A DNA stretch of 6,508 nt from an uncultured Bacilli bacterium (GTDB lineage Bacteria; Bacillota_I; Bacilli_A; RF39; UBA660), in the NCBI GenBank assembly GCA_934102255.1, contig CAKOSN010000056.1, positions 1-6,508 of the forward strand. Reading direction: 5' to 3'. Below are positions 4,986 to 6,508 of the stretch, piece after piece. The notes under the pieces were generated by a model. It saw only the letters and a list, made by a program, of their open reading frames with translations, did not search any database and was not told the DNA's origin. Every line of letters begins with the position of its first letter. The first letter of the stretch is position 1. The translations under genes and the position numbers were made by a program.

Positions 4986-6458
4986 ATGTTAAGAAAGAAA
5001 ATGTTAAGAGATATCTTAAAACAAAAGAGTCAATTTATTACTATTATCTTAATGATTGCCATTGGAATTATGGTTTATTCGGGTATTAATGCTTATATGG
5101 TTGGTATGCAAACAACTGGTGATAATTTCTATGGCGATTATAATTTACAAGACTTAAATGTTTTAGGTAGTTCTTTTAAAAGTAGTTATTTAGAAACGGT
5201 TAAAAATATTGATAATGTTAATGATGCTGAACTAAAAATGGTTTTAAATATGAATGATGCCGATAATGATACCAAGTCGTATTTAGTATCTGCTATTGAA
5301 AGTAATAATATTAGTAGGGTTTATGTAGCCAATGGTGATGCTTTTAATAAAGATAAAAAAGGTATCTGGATAGATTACTTTTATGCTAAGGCTAATAATT
5401 TAAAAGTTGGAGATACAATTAGTTTTAAATATGAAGATTATACTTTTAAAGAAGAAATTCTAGGAATAGTATATGTACCTGACCATGTTTATGATGTAAA
5501 AGATGCTACTCAGTTGATGCCTAATCATGAAGACTATGGTATTGTTTATATGAGTAGTAAAGAGTTAGAAGGCTTTATTAAAAATAATATTCAAAATCGT
5601 TTAGAAGAAGCTTTAAATATTGAAGTAACTGATAAAGTATTTAATAAGTATTATCCTGATTTTAATTATGAAGATTATATTCCTTATAATTATATAATGG
5701 TTGATGTTAATGATAAAGCTAATAATAATCAAGTAAAAGATGATATTGAAAAGGAAATTAGTAACGCTTATGCATCAGTATCGATTGAGGATACAGCTAG
5801 TTATACGATGTATCAAGGAGAGATTGATGAAGGTAAGGCTTATGTTGGAATTTTCTCAGGTTTATTTCTTTTCATTGCCTTATTATCGGTAATTACTACA
5901 ATGCGTAGGGTTGTTAATAAACAAAAATTACAAATTGGTACTTTAAAAGCTTTAGGGTTTTCTAAACTAAAAATCACTAGTCATTATGTTAGTTATGGTT
6001 TATTTACTTCCCTTTTAGGTTGTGCTTTAGGAATTTTTCTAGGGAGATTTTTCTTAGGTAGTCTTTTTCTTGGAATAGAGATGTCTTTCTTTGAAGTTCC
6101 TAATGGTAAAGTATTTATTGAACCTAAAACTTATCTTATGGCTTTAATGGTTATTGTAGTTGTATGTTTGGTAGTATTTATTACTTGTTATCAAGAATTA
6201 AAAAAGAAACCAGCTGATAGTTTAAGAAATGAGATACCTAAAGTAAAAAGAGGTAGCTTAGATATTACAACTAAAGGTATTTTAAAAAATTTAAACTTTG
6301 CTACCAAATGGAATATTAGAGATATATTAAGAAATAAAATAAGAACTATTACAGGTATTGTGGGGATTGCTGGTTGTTCAACATTAATTGTGTGTGCTCT
6401 TGGAATGCTTAATAGTATGAATTACTTTATTAAATTACAAGTATACTTTAAGATGTAA
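4986..6458 (+). CDS. FtsX-type ABC permease, C-terminally truncated
   Basis: Membrane partner of the preceding ATPase. Numbered from ATG 4986 (490 residues), TM1 is about 17-37 (FITIILMIAIGIMVYSG), then an extracytoplasmic MacB-like domain of about 250 residues. The FtsX core follows, with TM2 about 287-306, TM3 about 334-360 and TM4 about 383-401, including the motif LQIGTLKALGFSK (315-327). Residues 434-475 restart like a second module (WNIRDILRNKIRT, then TM5), but the protein stops 15 residues after TM5 (VYFKM). From memory, relatives of this family are about 750-1,100 residues and have a second extracytoplasmic domain and FtsX core, so the second half is missing here. Downstream bases in all frames show no continuation. 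Upstream starts TTG 4965 and ATG 4968 are in frame and would overlap the ATPase gene. I prefer 4986 because LRKKMLRDILKQ matches how relatives begin. Its own SD is weak, suggesting translational coupling. Function of the truncated form is uncertain. Confidence 0.85.
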   Translation: MLRKKMLRDILKQKSQFITIILMIAIGIMVYSGINAYMVGMQTTGDNFYGDYNLQDLNVLGSSFKSSYLETVKNIDNVNDAELKMVLNMNDADNDTKSYLVSAIESNNISRVYVANGDAFNKDKKGIWIDYFYAKANNLKVGDTISFKYEDYTFKEEILGIVYVPDHVYDVKDATQLMPNHEDYGIVYMSSKELEGFIKNNIQNRLEEALNIEVTDKVFNKYYPDFNYEDYIPYNYIMVDVNDKANNNQVKDDIEKEISNAYASVSIEDTASYTMYQGEIDEGKAYVGIFSGLFLFIALLSVITTMRRVVNKQKLQIGTLKALGFSKLKITSHYVSYGLFTSLLGCALGIFLGRFFLGSLFLGIEMSFFEVPNGKVFIEPKTYLMALMVIVVVCLVVFITCYQELKKKPADSLRNEIPKVKRGSLDITTKGILKNLNFATKWNIRDILRNKIRTITGIVGIAGCSTLIVCALGMLNSMNYFIKLQVYFKM

Positions 6459-6486
6459 ATAATTTAATATTTATATCTTATTTTTT
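6449..6486 (+). terminator. Intrinsic terminator containing the permease stop codon
   Basis: Bases 6449-6461 pair with 6468-6480 over 13 positions, all Watson-Crick except one G-U (6455 with 6474), around a 6-nt loop. Six T follow (6481-6486). The TAA stop (6456-6458) lies inside the left arm. The stem is almost all A-U, so it may be weaker than the other terminators here. Confidence 0.65.
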
Positions 6487-6502
6487 ATGTTAAATTATTT
6501 AC
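6455..6502. repeat. 13-bp perfect inverted repeat overlapping the terminator
   Basis: GTAAATAATTTAA (6455-6467) is the exact reverse complement of TTAAATTATTTAC (6490-6502). In RNA the stem can extend inward by three pairs (6468-6470 with 6487-6489, one G-U). The left arm shares bases with the terminator stem, so the two hairpins cannot form together. It may be an attenuator-like switch, the imprint of an element end, or an AT-rich coincidence. Confidence 0.5.
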
Positions 6503-6508
6503 TAAGAG

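Noticed and set aside
1..6508. Mycoplasma-type genetic code (TGA = Trp), suggested by the AT-rich Mollicutes-like character
   Set aside because: All tryptophans in the genes are TGG and no gene needs TGA read-through to reach its expected length. The truncated permease ends in TAA, so recoding does not explain it.
1..6508. CRISPR array, tRNA/rRNA, transposase or toxin-antitoxin pair
   Set aside because: No regularly spaced direct repeats, no cloverleaf or rRNA motifs, and no protein with transposase or toxin signatures were seen.

Overview
The window is very AT-rich, low-GC Gram-positive-type DNA. TGG encodes Trp throughout, and every stop codon seen is TAA or TAG. Intrinsic terminators, strong purine-rich ribosome binding sites and an RF39/Mollicutes-like surface-protein vocabulary (YIGANPNNYVYFN, WRIIGVF, GVRPTLFLKS, GDGTxxNPYxL, NNGYPILKWQ) suggest an uncultured gut Bacilli/Mycoplasmatota-type bacterium (RF39 or a relative) using the standard code. 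The lineage is inferred from remembered motif style, not from a search.

Left third (1-1330): the 3' end of a surface or cell-wall protein gene (stop at 159-161) is followed one base later by a complete 370-residue membrane-anchored surface protein. That gene ends at a strong intrinsic terminator.

Middle (1331-3485): a stand-alone gene with its own near-consensus promoter (TTGACA-17-TATAGT). A 9-bp inverted repeat lies over the -35 box, and the Shine-Dalgarno is an unusual run of eight G. It encodes a 662-residue cell-wall hydrolase with a degenerate GH25-like domain, a LysM-like domain, an apparently active GH25 muramidase domain and a C-terminal hydrophobic segment, but no recognisable signal peptide. 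A bidirectional hairpin terminator separates it from the converging tetR gene.

Right half (3473-6508): a divergent regulator/transporter cassette. A TetR-family repressor on the minus strand faces a MacB/LolD-type ATPase and an FtsX-type permease on the plus strand. The 195-bp intergenic region has one promoter per direction and two related palindromes. One palindrome starts directly after the transporter -10 box, as expected for TetR repression. The permease stops early: the second half of the usual two-module permease is missing, and the stop codon sits inside a long terminator hairpin. That hairpin overlaps a second, mutually exclusive inverted repeat.

I see no CRISPR array, RNA gene, transposase or clearly new multi-gene system. 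The most unusual items are the tandem GH25 protein with one dead copy, the G8 ribosome binding site, the duplicated operator and the truncated permease.
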